DNA of 64,000 bases from Naasia aerilata (GCF_030296595.1 NZ_AP027731.1:372001-436000); one strand, 5' to 3'; counted from the stretch's first letter, positions 1 through 9,043 are shown. Notes: generated by a model not told the origin, from the sequence alone. Translations and numbers: made by a program.

Positions 1-1168
1 GCTGCGCAACGACCTGGTCGAGGGCGGCCAGCACGGAGCCCTGCAGCATCCAGAGCTCGGTCTGCTCGCGCGGGTCCACCTCGAGCAGCATGAGCTCGGT
101 CAGGACGGCGCGGGTCTCGCTGACGATCTCGAGCGTGCGGGCGAGCGCCTCGTCGGCGCGATCGGAGGCTCCGCGCCCGTACTCGGCGTCGATGAGGTCG
201 CCGAACGCGCGCAGTCCGCCGGCCACGTCGTCGAGCACGACCGCGAAGGCCCTGCGCAGCTCGGCGCCCGCGGTGTTCGGCGCCTCGTCGGTGCCCGCCG
301 ACTCGCGGGCAATGGCGGCGAGCAGGGCACGCTCGGCCGTGAGCGCCCGGTCGAGCCTGTTCACGGCGGAGCGGAGGCCCGGATAGACGAGCGCGGTCGC
401 GAGCGCGCGCGGGTTCAGGCGTCGGCTCTGCCGCACCGCCTCCACCGCGGAGGAGGCCTGCGTGATCTCGTCGCGGATGTACTCCGACCAGTCGAGCCAC
501 GCCTTCACCTCCTCGGGATGCGGCGGCCGGTCGCCCAGAGTGAGGGCCACCTCGTCCATGAGAGCCGCCTGGGACCGGGTGATCCGGCGCACTGCCTCGC
601 TCGCCTGCGCGTTCGGGATCGCGACCGGCACCAGCAGGCTGAACGCGATGCCGACCACCGTCCCGATGAGCGTGTTCGCGATGCGCACCTCGGCCGCGAC
701 ACCGGGGGCGGCGGACACGGCGAGGATCAGCATCGCGCTGATCGGCGCCTCCAGCGTCTGGTCGCCGAGCCGCAGGATCATGGCGACGAGGAGCGACGCG
801 GCGATGACGAGTGCGAGCGTCCACCAGGACAGTCCGAGGGACGCCGAGATGCCGACCGCCACCAGGACTCCGGTGAGCACCGCGCCGACCCGCACCACGC
901 CCATGAGGAGCGTGCCGACCGTGGAGGCCTGCACGACGAGGAGGGCGGTCAGCGGCGCGGTCAGGTCGAGGATGCCCGGAAACAGGGCGTCTGCGACGAG
1001 GTAGGAGACGACGGCCGCGACCGTGAGCCGCGCGATCTGGATCAGGGCCGGGCGGAGCCGCCCCGGCACCTCGGACCAGGAGCTCGGCAACTCGGGCCAG
1101 AGCCACCACAGGAGCTGACGCCCGTTCAGCCGCCTGCGGCCCGCGCGCCCCTCCCGTCGCATGCTCAT
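1..1168 (-). CDS. FUSC-family membrane transporter (3' end outside window)
   Basis: Only the first ~389 residues lie in the window; the stop is beyond the left edge. After a basic N-terminus (MSMRREGRAGRRR) about six hydrophobic helices fall in residues ~40-185, followed by a long soluble helical region, the usual layout of FUSC/aromatic-acid-exporter proteins of the inner membrane. The ATG at 1168 is preferred because a -10-like CACAAT lies 7 bases upstream with no Shine-Dalgarno; an in-frame ATG at 1162 is the alternative. The frame is open throughout. The family exports organic or aromatic acids in other bacteria; the substrate here cannot be told. Confidence 0.75.
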   Translation of the reverse strand, partial: MSMRREGRAGRRRLNGRQLLWWLWPELPSSWSEVPGRLRPALIQIARLTVAAVVSYLVADALFPGILDLTAPLTALLVVQASTVGTLLMGVVRVGAVLTGVLVAVGISASLGLSWWTLALVIAASLLVAMILRLGDQTLEAPISAMLILAVSAAPGVAAEVRIANTLIGTVVGIAFSLLVPVAIPNAQASEAVRRITRSQAALMDEVALTLGDRPPHPEEVKAWLDWSEYIRDEITQASSAVEAVRQSRRLNPRALATALVYPGLRSAVNRLDRALTAERALLAAIARESAGTDEAPNTAGAELRRAFAVVLDDVAGGLRAFGDLIDAEYGRGASDRADEALARTLEIVSETRAVLTELMLLEVDPREQTELWMLQGSVLAALDQVVAQ

Positions 1169-1175
1169 GTGCACG

Positions 1176-1181
1176 ATTGTG
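1176..1181 (-). promoter_or_regulatory. -10 box CACAAT, leaderless start of FUSC gene
   Basis: Reads CACAAT on the minus strand and ends 7 bases before the ATG at 1168. It sits in a short inverted arrangement of two GTGCAC hexamers (1169-1174 and 1183-1188), which could be an operator. Confidence 0.4.
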
Positions 1182-1233
1182 GTGCACCGAGGCAGGCGAG
1201 GGTGGGGCAACGCGGACCCGCGCGCCGCGGGAA

Positions 1234-1297
1234 CCGCGGGTGAAACCGCCTTCCCGCGGATGTTGCTACACCAGCGGTATGGCGGTTCCACCCGCGG
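1234..1297. repeat. 64-bp inverted-repeat element, family A copy 1
   Basis: A 17-base arm (1234-1250, CCGCGGGTGAAACCGCC) is repeated inverted at 1281-1297 with one mismatch. The same element, also 64 bp, recurs at 38514-38577. It lies downstream of the aldo/keto reductase stop, where it could act as a terminator. Confidence 0.75.
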
Positions 1298-1336
1298 AAC
1301 GCACGGGCGCGGGCGAAGCGGGCGCGGCTCCTCGCG

Positions 1337-2347
1337 CTAGGCCTGCCGCGTCTTGGGCGACGACTCCTTGGTGAGCTCCGGGTTCCGCTCGGCGATGCCG
1401 CCCACGGCGTCCTCGATCCGGCCCATCGCCTCGTCGTCGAGCTCGACCTCGACCGCGGCGGCGTTCTCGCCGATCTGCTCGGGCCGGGACGCCCCGACAA
1501 TGGCGGACGCCACGTTGTCGTTCTTGAGCACCCAGGCGAGCGCGAGCTGTCCCATCGTGACGCCCAGGTCGTCGGCGATCGGCTTCAGGCGCTGTACGCC
1601 CTCGAGGATGTCGTCCCGCATCCAGCGGGAGATCATGTTCGCGCCGCCCTTCTCATCCGTGGCGCGGCTGCCCTCGGGCGGCTGCGCACCCGGCTGGTAC
1701 TTGCCGGTGAGGACTCCCTGCGCCAGCGGCGACCACACGATCTGGGAGACTCCGAGCTCCTGCGACGTGGGCACGATTTCCTCGTCGATGACCCGCCACA
1801 GGAGCGAGTACTGCGGCTGGTTGGAGATCAGCTGCACGCCCAGCTCGGTCGCGAGCTCGTGGCCGTCGCGGAGCTGATCGGCGGTCCACTCGCTGACGCC
1901 GATGTAGAGGGCCTTTCCCTGCCGCACCACGTCGGCGAACGCCTGCATCGTCTCCTCGAGCGGAGTCTCCACGTCGTACCGGTGGGCCTGGTAGAGGTCG
2001 ACGTAGTCGGTCCGGAGGCGGCGCAGCGAGCCGTTGATGCCCTCGAGGATGTGCTTCCGGGAGAGCCCGACGTCGTTGTGCCCCTTCGGGCCGATGGGAC
2101 CGAACACCTTGGTGGCGATCTCGACCCCCTCGCGGCGCTGGCCGTCGAGCGCCTCACCCAGGACCTCCTCGGCCACCGTGTTGGCGTAGACGTCGGCGGT
2201 GTCGAAGGTGCTGATCCCCGCGTCGAGTGCGGCGTGCACGCTCGCCTTCGCGGTGTCATTCTCGACCTGCGACCCGTGGGTCAGCCAGTTGCCGTACGTG
2301 ATGGCGGAGACCTTGAGACCGCTGTTGCCGAGGTACCGATACTTCAT
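1337..2347 (-). CDS. aldo/keto reductase
   Basis: A 336-residue soluble NADPH-dependent aldo/keto reductase of the group related to potassium-channel beta subunits. It starts MKYRYLGNSGLKVSAIT, typical of the group. The catalytic tetrad is visible: Asp and Tyr in DTADVYAN, Lys in EIATKVFG and His in QAHRYD. The cofactor-binding C-terminus (SAIVGASRPEQIGENAAA) is intact. The ATG at 2347 has a good Shine-Dalgarno (GAAAGG) at proper spacing; the frame stays open upstream but that part is not conserved-looking. It lies 113 bases downstream of the FMN reductase on the same strand and may be co-transcribed with it. Confidence 0.9.
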   Translation of the reverse strand: MKYRYLGNSGLKVSAITYGNWLTHGSQVENDTAKASVHAALDAGISTFDTADVYANTVAEEVLGEALDGQRREGVEIATKVFGPIGPKGHNDVGLSRKHILEGINGSLRRLRTDYVDLYQAHRYDVETPLEETMQAFADVVRQGKALYIGVSEWTADQLRDGHELATELGVQLISNQPQYSLLWRVIDEEIVPTSQELGVSQIVWSPLAQGVLTGKYQPGAQPPEGSRATDEKGGANMISRWMRDDILEGVQRLKPIADDLGVTMGQLALAWVLKNDNVASAIVGASRPEQIGENAAAVEVELDDEAMGRIEDAVGGIAERNPELTKESSPKTRQA

Positions 2348-2460
2348 GCGTCGACCTTTCCGAGTTGCTCGCGGGAGTGCCCGCAGAGCCATGCTCGTCC
2401 TCGGCGCGGATCACCGCCCCGGGTTGCGCCGCGGCGGTTCGTGCCGCAAGGGCGCCTCCG

Positions 2461-3030
2461 CTACGTGCGGGGAAGCACCGTGAGCACGCGCATGATGTGG
2501 TCGCGGAACTCGTTCATGAAGCTGCCGAGAAAGAGGGCGGTGCTCTCCACGAGGACCTCGCCGTCCTCGGCGAAGACCTCCGGCGAGTATTGGATGTACG
2601 CCTCGGGCGCCGTCATCTGGCGGGCGTTGACGAACGCGAGGACGCCGCGCAGGCTCTGCTGGGCGACCGCCGTGCCGATGGAGCCGATGGAGGCGCCGAT
2701 CACCGCGGCCGGGATGTGGTCGAAGGAGTTCTGCCCCCAGGGCCGCGACGCCCAGTCGATGGCGTTCTTGAGCGCGCCCGGGATCGACCTGTTGTACTCC
2801 GGGGTGACGAAGAGCACCGCGTCCGACCGGCCGATCGCCTCCTTCAGCGCGAGCGCCTCCGGCGGGAAGTTCGCGTCGTGGTCCGGGCTGTAGAGCGGCA
2901 GGTCACGGATCGAGATCTCGGTGAACTCGAGCTCGGGCGGAGCGAGGCGGATGAGCGCCTTGGACAGGATCCTGTTGACGGACTTCGAGGACAGGCTGCC
3001 GACGAAATAGCCGACCTTGTACGTGGTCAT
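2461..3030 (-). CDS. NADPH-dependent FMN reductase family protein
   Basis: A 189-residue flavodoxin-fold reductase. The phosphate-binding loop follows the first strand (VGSLSSKSVNR), and the flavin-binding signature TPEYNRSIPGALKNAIDW is present, as in chromate/quinone/azo-reductases of this family. These cytosolic enzymes reduce FMN, quinones or azo compounds with NAD(P)H. The start ATG at 3030 is preceded by a strong AGGAGGAA. With the aldo/keto reductase just downstream this may form a small redox or detoxification unit. Confidence 0.9.
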   Translation of the reverse strand: MTTYKVGYFVGSLSSKSVNRILSKALIRLAPPELEFTEISIRDLPLYSPDHDANFPPEALALKEAIGRSDAVLFVTPEYNRSIPGALKNAIDWASRPWGQNSFDHIPAAVIGASIGSIGTAVAQQSLRGVLAFVNARQMTAPEAYIQYSPEVFAEDGEVLVESTALFLGSFMNEFRDHIMRVLTVLPRT

Positions 3031-3147
3031 CGTTCCTCCTCTGATGTCGGGGACCGGAGCCTCGACTCAGCCGCACCGTACGCCGCAGGGGGCCCTCCCA
3101 GCAGGGCTTGCGCCCCGCGAACAGCCGCTATGGGGAAGGCGCCGGGG

Positions 3148-4472
3148 TCAGAGGGCCGCGAACGCCTCCTCGATCACCGACGCGGCGTCGTCGATCAGAG
3201 CCTCGCTGATCACGACGCTGGGCAGGAAGCGGAGGACGCTGTCCCACGAGCCCGCGTCGAGGACGAGCACGCCCCGCTCGGCCGCGTACCTGATCACCGA
3301 GGTCAACGCCTCGGGGTTCGGGGTGCGCGTGCCGGGGAGCACGAGCTCGACGCCGAACATCGCGCCCTTGCCGCGCACCTCCCCCACGAGGTCGAACCGC
3401 TCGGCCCAGTCGCCGATCCTTGCGGTCAGCGCGCGCTCGACCCGCTGAGCCTCCACGAGGAGCCCCTCGGACTCGATGGCCTCGAGCGTCGCGAGCGCTG
3501 CCGCCGTGGACACGGGGTTGCCGCCGAAGGTGCCGCCGATCCCGCCCGGCTGCACGGCATCCATGATCTCCGCCCGCCCGGTGACCGCGGCGAGCGGGAA
3601 CCCGCCGGCGATGCCCTTCGCGCTCGTGACGAGGTCGGGGACGACGCCGTGATGCTCGATCGAGTACCACGTGCCGGTTCGCCCGATGCCCGCCTGGATC
3701 TCGTCGGCGACGAACACGATGCCGTTCTCGGCGCAGAACTCCGCGATGCGGGCGAAGTAGCCGGGAGCGGGGATCACGATGCCGCCGTCGCCCTGGATGG
3801 GCTCGACGAAGAACGCCGCGATCTCGGTCGCGCCGATGTGGGTGGTGATGTAGTCGATCGTGTGCTCGGCCGCCTCCTCGCCGGAGAGCCCGTCTCGGAA
3901 CGGGTAGCTGGTGGGGACGCTGTAGATCTCCCCGGGAACGGACCCATGCCGGCGCGCTCCGGCCACGGCCGATAGGTCATCGTCATGGTGAGGTTCGTGC
4001 GGCCGTGGAAGGCGTGGTCGAGCGCGACGATGGCGCGGCGGCCGGTGTGCTTGCGCGCGATCTTGACGGCGTTCTCGACCGCCTCCGCGCCCGAGTTGAC
4101 GAGGATCGAGTGCTTGTCGAAGTCGCCCGGGGTGATCTGCTGCAGCTTCTCGGCGACCTTCACGTAGTTCTCGTACGGGGTCACGGTGAAGAGCGTGTGG
4201 GTCAGCTTCCCGGCCTGCTCGGCCGCCGCCGCGGCGACGGCGGGGTGGGCGTGACCGATCGTGGTCACGCCGATGCCGCAGCCGAGGTCGATGATCTGGT
4301 TGCCGTCCACGTCGACGAGGATGGCGCCCGAGCCGTGGTCCATGTAGATGTTCGCGAGCGTGCCGGCGCCGCGCGACACCGCCGCCTCCCGCCGGGCCTG
4401 CAGGGCGATCGAGTTGGGGCCGGGCAGCTCCGTGACGAGCTTGCGTTCCTGGGGGACCGAGAATTCGCGCAT
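3148..4472 (-). CDS. gabT: 4-aminobutyrate-2-oxoglutarate transaminase (frame broken once)
   Basis: A class-III PLP aminotransferase converting GABA and 2-oxoglutarate to succinic semialdehyde and glutamate. The start MREFSVPQERKL, the block NSGAEAVENAVKIARK and the PLP-lysine motif TSAKGIAGGFPLAAV match GabT. The reading frame changes near 3930-3936 (CCCCGGG on the plus strand), inside the sequence GPFPG/EIYSVPTSYPFRDG; one extra base restores 441 residues, the usual length. The break is therefore probably a sequence error. The start at 4472 is 5 bases after a TAGCAT box (4478-4483). The partner dehydrogenase gabD is 13 kb away at 17968-19434. Confidence 0.88.
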
Positions 4473-4525
4473 CCCCCATGCTAGGCAGACGGCTCCCGCG
4501 ACCCGCGCGCGAGCCCTGCCGCGGG

Positions 4526-5005
4526 CTACGCCGGCACGTCCTCCACGGCGGCCGGAGCGGCCGCGCCTCCCTGAGCGCGAGCACTGGCGGCGATCAGCCG
4601 GGTGAGCAGATCCCGGGTCTCCTCGAGCTGGTCCACCGGGATGCCGAGCAGCTCGACGACCTGTGCCGGGACGGCCTCCGCCCGCTCGCGCAGGGCGGCG
4701 CCGGCCGGCGTGAGGGTGACGTTGAGCGCGCGCTCGTCCGCAGGATCCCGCCGCCGCTCGATCAGCCGCGCCGCCTCGAGCCGCTTGAGGAGCGGGCTCA
4801 GCGTGGCCGAGTCGAGCAGCAGCTGGTCGGCGATCTCCCGCACGCGCCGCGGGCTCTTCTCCCACAGCGAGAGCATCACGAGGTACTGCGGGTGCGTCAG
4901 CCCGAGCGGCTCGAGCACCGGCCGATAGAGGCCGATCACCGACCGGCTCGCGGCGGCCAGCGCGAAGCAGACCTGACGGTCGAGTCTCAGCAGGTCCGCG
5001 TCCAT
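4526..5005 (-). CDS. ohrR: OhrR-like MarR-family redox regulator
   Basis: A 159-residue winged-helix protein. The N-terminal LDRQVCFALAAASR carries a cysteine at position 13, placed like the peroxide-sensing cysteine of OhrR (LxxQLCFALY). The MarR core (HPQYLVMLSLWE, ADQLLLDSATLSPLLKRLE, wing ERRRDPADERA) follows. OhrR proteins repress an organic hydroperoxide reductase, but no ohr gene lies in the window; the divergent neighbour is a small cysteine protein. The start at 5005 is 6 bases after TAATAT (5012-5017). It is 53 bases upstream of gabT and might be co-transcribed with it. Confidence 0.85.
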   Translation of the reverse strand: MDADLLRLDRQVCFALAAASRSVIGLYRPVLEPLGLTHPQYLVMLSLWEKSPRRVREIADQLLLDSATLSPLLKRLEAARLIERRRDPADERALNVTLTPAGAALRERAEAVPAQVVELLGIPVDQLEETRDLLTRLIAASARAQGGAAAPAAVEDVPA

Positions 5006-5036
5006 GCTTCGATATTAGCGAGTACATTAACTATTC
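5006..5036. promoter_or_regulatory. AT-rich divergent promoter/operator of ohrR-like gene
   Basis: This 31-base gap separates the OhrR-like gene from the divergent gene at 5037 and is far more AT-rich than its surroundings. On the minus strand TAATAT (5012-5017) lies 6 bases before the ATG, a leaderless promoter. The AT-rich stretch 5012-5035 is the likely MarR-family operator. Confidence 0.5.
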
Positions 5037-5276
5037 GTGGGCATCCGAGATAAGAGCAACCCCTATGTGGGTCGTCCCGGCTTCTGGAACCGCTGGAACC
5101 GCTTCACCTACCAGTTCTCCGGCGCCGCCCAGGTCGGCGTCGGGCGCGGCAACGTCGAGGCTCCCGAGCAGCCCCACGCGGAGAGGGTGTGCCCGATGTG
5201 CGGCAAGCCCATGGATCTGCACCGCATCGAGCGGGGCATCCACCCGGTCCCGACCCGCATCCACTGCCCTGAATGA
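5037..5276 (+). CDS. conserved small protein with a CxxC motif
   Basis: A 79-residue soluble protein that I do not recognise by function. It starts with GTG, is aromatic and basic near the N-terminus (PGFWNRWNRFTYQF), and ends with a putative metal or redox site: RVCPMCGKPMDLH and a third cysteine in RIHCPE. It is divergent from the OhrR-like regulator, so it may be redox-regulated, and overlaps the next gene by four bases (ATGA), implying translational coupling. The start is the first in-frame codon after the AT-rich gap and is not certain. Confidence 0.6.
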   Translation: MGIRDKSNPYVGRPGFWNRWNRFTYQFSGAAQVGVGRGNVEAPEQPHAERVCPMCGKPMDLHRIERGIHPVPTRIHCPE

Positions 5277-5521
5277 CCGCCACGTCCGGCGGCACCGAGA
5301 GCGGGGACGCCGCTACCGCCGCCCGGGACGCCGCCGCGGCGGGGAACCGGGCTGCGCTGCGCCTCCTGCTGCATCCCTACCTGCACTGGACGCTGCCCGA
5401 CGGACACGTGGTGCGCGGCAGGTCGAACGTCCTCGCGCTGCTCGCGGACGTCCGGGACCTGCCCGCGCCGGCGTCGCCGCCGGAGCTCCGCGACGGGCAG
5501 ATCTACCGCTGGCGCTGCTGA
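5273..5521 (+). CDS. small NTF2-like protein
   Basis: An 82-residue protein coupled to the preceding small gene through ATGA. The sequence AAAAGNRAALRLLLHPYLHWTLPDGHVVRG followed by a helix and GQIYRW resembles a shortened NTF2/SnoaL-like domain, a cone fold used for small-ligand binding. It is shorter than usual (about 110-130 residues) and no catalytic residues can be assigned. It converges on the PLP enzyme gene with a 13-base gap. Confidence 0.5.
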   Translation: MTATSGGTESGDAATAARDAAAAGNRAALRLLLHPYLHWTLPDGHVVRGRSNVLALLADVRDLPAPASPPELRDGQIYRWRC

Positions 5522-5534
5522 CCGCGCTCCCGCT

Positions 5535-6612
5535 CTAGGCCGGCTTCGCCGCAGCGTCGAGCGCCTGCTCCAGGTCTCGGACGAGGTCGTCGATGTGCTC
5601 GACGCCGACGGAGATGCGCACGAGACCCTCGGGGATCGTCGCCGCCTCCCCGCCCAGCGGCGCCGCCGCTCGAGCGTCGTCTCGACGCCGCCGAGACTCG
5701 TGGCGTGCCGGCAGAGCCGCACGGCCGCGACGAAGGCGTCGGCCGACGCCGCGTCGGCGAGGACGATCGAGAGGATCGTCCCGAAGCCGGGATAGCGGAG
5801 GTCCTCGACGGCCGCGTGGGCGCGAAGCCGGGCCAGCAGCGCCTGGGCGTTCGACTGGCTCCTCTCCAGCCGGAGCGCCAGGGTGCGCAGCCCCCGGAGC
5901 GCGAGATAGGCGTCGAGCGGCGACGGGATCGCCCCGTGCAGGGACCGGCGGGTGAGCAGGTCCGCGTGGAGGGCGTCGTCGCGCGTGATCACCGCGCCCA
6001 TGACCACGTCGCTGTGGCCGGAGATGGCCTTCGTGGCGGAGTGCAGCACGATGTCCGCGCCCTGCTCGAGCGGGCGGCGGAGGATCGGCGTCGCGAAGGT
6101 GTTGTCGGCGACCACCAGCACTCCCCGGGCCCGAGCCGCGGCGGCGATGCGGTCCACGTCCGCCACCTCCAGCGCCGGGTTGGTCGGATTCTCGATCCAG
6201 ACGAGGGCAGCGCCGTCGAGCGCGGCGAGCACCGCCTCGGTGTCGGCGATGTCCACGGGAACGGCCACCACGCGCCCGCGCTCCTCCGCGTGGCGGAGCT
6301 GAGCGAGGGTCCCCTGATACGAGTGGCGGGGCACCACGACCCGGCCGCCCGGCGGGACGAGGTCGAGCACGGCGGCGGTCGCGGCGGCGCCCGACGCGAA
6401 GGCCAGGCAACTCCCGCCCTCCAGCGCTCCCAGGGCGTCCTCGAAGGCGGTCCAGGTGGGGTTGCCGTACCGGCCGTACTCGAGAGCGCCCCCGCGACAT
6501 AGGTCGAGGCGAGCACGACGGGCGGGTTGAGCGGCTGGTCCGGCTCGTTCGCGGGCCGTCCGGCCGTCACGGCCACGGTGTCGGGGTGGAGGTCGCCGAG
6601 GTCTTCAGTCAC
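5535..6612 (-). CDS. transsulfuration family PLP enzyme (frame broken twice)
   Basis: A member of the cystathionine gamma-synthase / methionine gamma-lyase family of cytosolic PLP enzymes. Visible are the N-terminal block LNPPVVLASTYV, substrate-site YGRYGNPTW, PLP-lysine motif SATKAISGHSDVVMGA and the C-terminal GLVRISVGVEHIDDLVRDL. Two frame changes occur, near 6484-6490 (run of Gs) and near 5648-5655; one base added at each gives 359 residues, a normal to slightly short length. The exact reaction is not decidable. The GTG at 6612 lies 6 bases after GAGGAT (6619-6624) and faces the MOSC gene. Confidence 0.82.
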
Positions 6613-6643
6613 CCGACCATCCTCGACCACCTAGTCTTCCTCC
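6613..6643. promoter_or_regulatory. divergent leaderless promoter pair
   Basis: Only 31 bases separate two divergent GTG starts. On the plus strand TAGTCT (6632-6637) ends 6 bases before GTG 6644; on the minus strand GAGGAT (6619-6624) ends 6 bases before GTG 6612. Neither needs a Shine-Dalgarno site. Confidence 0.5.
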
Positions 6644-7180
6644 GTGGCCGAGCAGCGCGTGGAGATCGTCGAGCTGCTCGCCTCGCCCGTGCACCGGTAC
6701 GAGGGCCGACCGGCCGACGGCCCCCTTCCGGCGGAGGGATCCGAGCTGGTGGCGGGCATCGACGTGCGGGCCGGGCTCGGCATCGTCGGGGACCGGTACT
6801 TCGGGCAGCGCGCACACCGCGACTCCTCCGTCAGTCTGCAGGCGGCCGAGGCACTCGAGGCGGTGGCCGAGGACCTCTCGGTGCCGACGCCGGACCTGAC
6901 GTCGACGCGGCGCAACATCCTGCTTCGCGGAGTGGACGTGGACGCCCTGGCCGGGACGCCGTTCAGCCTGGACAGCGGCGAGGGCGAGGTCGTCTTCCGC
7001 GACTCGCGGCCCTGCCGGCCGTGCGCCTGGCTCGACGTTACGGTGGGCCCTGGAGCGCACCGCGCCTTCCGCAGCCGCGGCGGCCTGCGCACCGGCCCGG
7101 TGACGGACGGGCGCCTGCGCGTGGGCCCGGCCGTCCTGCGCACCGGCGAGGACGTGAGGCTCCCGCGAGGTGGCAGCTGA
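6644..7180 (+). CDS. MOSC domain protein
   Basis: A 178-residue single-domain MOSC protein. The family is named after the molybdenum-cofactor sulfurase C-terminus and handles sulfur or molybdenum cofactor-linked chemistry through a conserved cysteine; here the cysteines are in RPCRPCAWLD. VAGIDVRAGLGIVGDRYFG and TSTRRNILLRGVDVDALAG are the usual core strands. The GTG start follows a -10 box directly (leaderless). The substrate is unknown. Confidence 0.82.
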   Translation: MAEQRVEIVELLASPVHRYEGRPADGPLPAEGSELVAGIDVRAGLGIVGDRYFGQRAHRDSSVSLQAAEALEAVAEDLSVPTPDLTSTRRNILLRGVDVDALAGTPFSLDSGEGEVVFRDSRPCRPCAWLDVTVGPGAHRAFRSRGGLRTGPVTDGRLRVGPAVLRTGEDVRLPRGGS

Positions 7181-7194
7181 TGCTGCTTCCGGGG

Positions 7195-7222
7195 CGAGGT
7201 GGCAGCATCTAGTGCCACCTCG
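7195..7222. terminator. hairpin between convergent MOSC and HAD genes
   Basis: A 10-bp perfect stem, CGAGGTGGCA (7195-7204) with TGCCACCTCG (7213-7222), encloses an 8-base loop. A direct copy of the left arm (7166-7177) overlaps the last codons of the MOSC gene. Position suggests a bidirectional terminator; no T-run is present. Confidence 0.55.
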
Positions 7223-7227
7223 GCGGG

Positions 7228-7892
7228 TCAGGGGCGGTGCGGCAGCACGACCTCGAGCGCCCCACCCGGACCGGCGGTGACGCCGGCCCCGGCGTAGTCG
7301 GTGATGCGAGGCAGGCCTCGGGTGCTCTCGCTCTCGTGGTCGCCGACCACGACGACGCGCATTCCTGCCGCGAGTCCCGCCCGGATCCCCGCCTCGGCGT
7401 CCTCGAACACGACAGCGTCCCGCGGCTCGACGCCCAGCATGCGCGCGGCGAGGAGGTACACGTCCGGCGCCGGCTTGCCCTGGGGCACGTCCTCGGCGGT
7501 GACCACGAACTGCGGCAGCCGCAGGCCCGCACCCGCCATGCGCGCGACCGCGAGCGGCAGCTCGGCGGAGGTGACCAGCGCGTGCCGCTCCACCGGCACG
7601 GCGTTCAGGAACTCGACCGCCCCGGGCAGGGCGATGGTCTCCCCGGACGAAGCGATCTCGGCCGCCGAGAGGTCGGCGACGACGGCATCGATGTCGGTGC
7701 CGGGCGGCGCCCACCGGCGGATGCTCTCCTCCGCCCTGACCCCGTGGATCGTCGGGAGCATCACCTCCCTGTCGACGCCGAAGCGATCGGCGATCGCGCC
7801 CCACGCGACCTCGACGACCGCCGTGGAGTCGACGAGGGTGCCGTCCATGTCGAAGAGCAGGGCGTGGGCGGAGAGCACGAGGGGGCGGACAT
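7228..7892 (-). CDS. HAD-family phosphatase (frame broken near start)
   Basis: A beta-phosphoglucomutase-like HAD hydrolase, about 221 residues. Motif I is DMDGTLVDST, motif II lies in HALVTSAELP, motif III lysine is in GKPAPDVY and motif IV is VFEDAEAG. These act on small sugar or cofactor phosphates in the cytosol. A GTG at 7878 starts an unbroken frame, but the ATG at 7892, 6 bases after GACAAT (7899-7904), is better placed and joins the frame if one base is added in the run at 7881-7885, giving MSAPLVLSAHALLFDMDG. The longer start is therefore preferred. Confidence 0.8.
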
Positions 7893-7898
7893 GCCCCC

Positions 7899-7904
7899 AT
7901 TGTC
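7899..7904 (-). promoter_or_regulatory. -10 box GACAAT, HAD gene
   Basis: GACAAT on the minus strand ends 6 bases before ATG 7892, the leaderless spacing seen repeatedly in this window. Confidence 0.4.
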
Positions 7905-7965
7905 GCGGACGGGCGGCCCCGTCCCTCCCCGCGACTGCGGGTCGGCCTCGCCCGAAGTCACGGCC

Positions 7966-8967
7966 TCAGCGCTGGACGAGGATCTGCGAGTTGGTGCCAT
8001 CCGTGATGACCAGGTTGCCCGCCGCAGCGAGCTCCTTCAGCGTGTCGAGGTAGCGCTGCTGAAGGATCGAGGGGGTCAGGGAACTGTTCAAGAGGGCGTT
8101 GGCGTCCGCCTCGGCCTGCGCCTGGACGACCTTCTGCTGAGCGGAGACCTTGGTGGCGTCCAGCTTGGCCTGCTCTGTGGTGACCGCGATCTGCGCCTGC
8201 TGGGCGTCCGCGAAGGCCGTGGTCACCGTGTCGGGATAGCGGATCTCCTGGAGCGACACGTCCTCAACGATCAGGCCCTTGCCCTCCCACTTCGCCTCCA
8301 GCGCCTTCACCACGGCGGCGCGGACCGCGGGGCGGTCGGTCAGCACCTCGAGCGTGGTGAAGTTTCCGGGCACGTCCCGGACTACGGAGCGGATGTCGTT
8401 GAGGATCAGCTTCTGCCGCAGGCCCTCCTCGTCCCGGTAGACGCGGTAGATGTCGCCGACCGCGTCACGGGCGATGGAGTACTGGACGGTGACGTCGATG
8501 TTCGCGCTGACCCCCTCCTTGTCCTGGACCGTGATCTGGGCCCCGTCCGGGAGGCCCCCGGCGTTGTCGGTGGTCCTGCCGTCGGCGATGTACTTGACCT
8601 GCTGGTTGCGGACGTCGAACTCGATCACGTCGTCCCACGGCGCCTTGGTGTGCAGACCCTCACTGGTCTCGATGCCGTCCACCGCGCGCGTGAACTGCCC
8701 GCGCAGGACCGCCGCCTGGCCGGGGTCCAGGGCGAAGAAGGACGACAGCACGAGAAAGATCACGCCGAGCGCACCGAGGCCGGTGCTCACCCAGCGGACG
8801 ATGTGGTTGGGGGTCCTGTTCCGGCGCGGCTCCAGGGTCTCCCCGGCGTCGCCGCGTCGGCCACTGCGGTCGGTTCCCGCGGCGGGCGCGTCGAAGACCT
8901 TGAGCCGGGCCGACACGGTCAGGCCGATGACGGCCAGCACGAGGAGGATCAATCCGAACACGAACAT
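7966..8967 (-). CDS. SPFH/band-7 (prohibitin-like) membrane protein
   Basis: A 333-residue protein with an N-terminal membrane segment (MFVFGLILLVLAVIGLTV), a short charged linker, a second hydrophobic segment at ~residues 59-80 and then the SPFH domain (LDPGQAAVLRGQF ... QVKYIADGRTT ... DVTVQYSIARDAV). A helical, Gln/Ala-rich region (DAQQAQIAVTTEQAKLDATKV), likely a coiled coil for oligomerisation, is typical. Family members form membrane-anchored scaffolds. It has no obvious operon partner; 66 bases separate it from the HAD gene ATG side. Confidence 0.85.
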   Translation of the reverse strand: MFVFGLILLVLAVIGLTVSARLKVFDAPAAGTDRSGRRGDAGETLEPRRNRTPNHIVRWVSTGLGALGVIFLVLSSFFALDPGQAAVLRGQFTRAVDGIETSEGLHTKAPWDDVIEFDVRNQQVKYIADGRTTDNAGGLPDGAQITVQDKEGVSANIDVTVQYSIARDAVGDIYRVYRDEEGLRQKLILNDIRSVVRDVPGNFTTLEVLTDRPAVRAAVVKALEAKWEGKGLIVEDVSLQEIRYPDTVTTAFADAQQAQIAVTTEQAKLDATKVSAQQKVVQAQAEADANALLNSSLTPSILQQRYLDTLKELAAAGNLVITDGTNSQILVQR

Positions 8968-9043
8968 GGGGTTCCGTTTCTGCTTGAGGAGGTCGGGACG
9001 CGGCCCCCAGTTGCCGGGGGCTGCGTGCTGCCGGAGGAATCGC

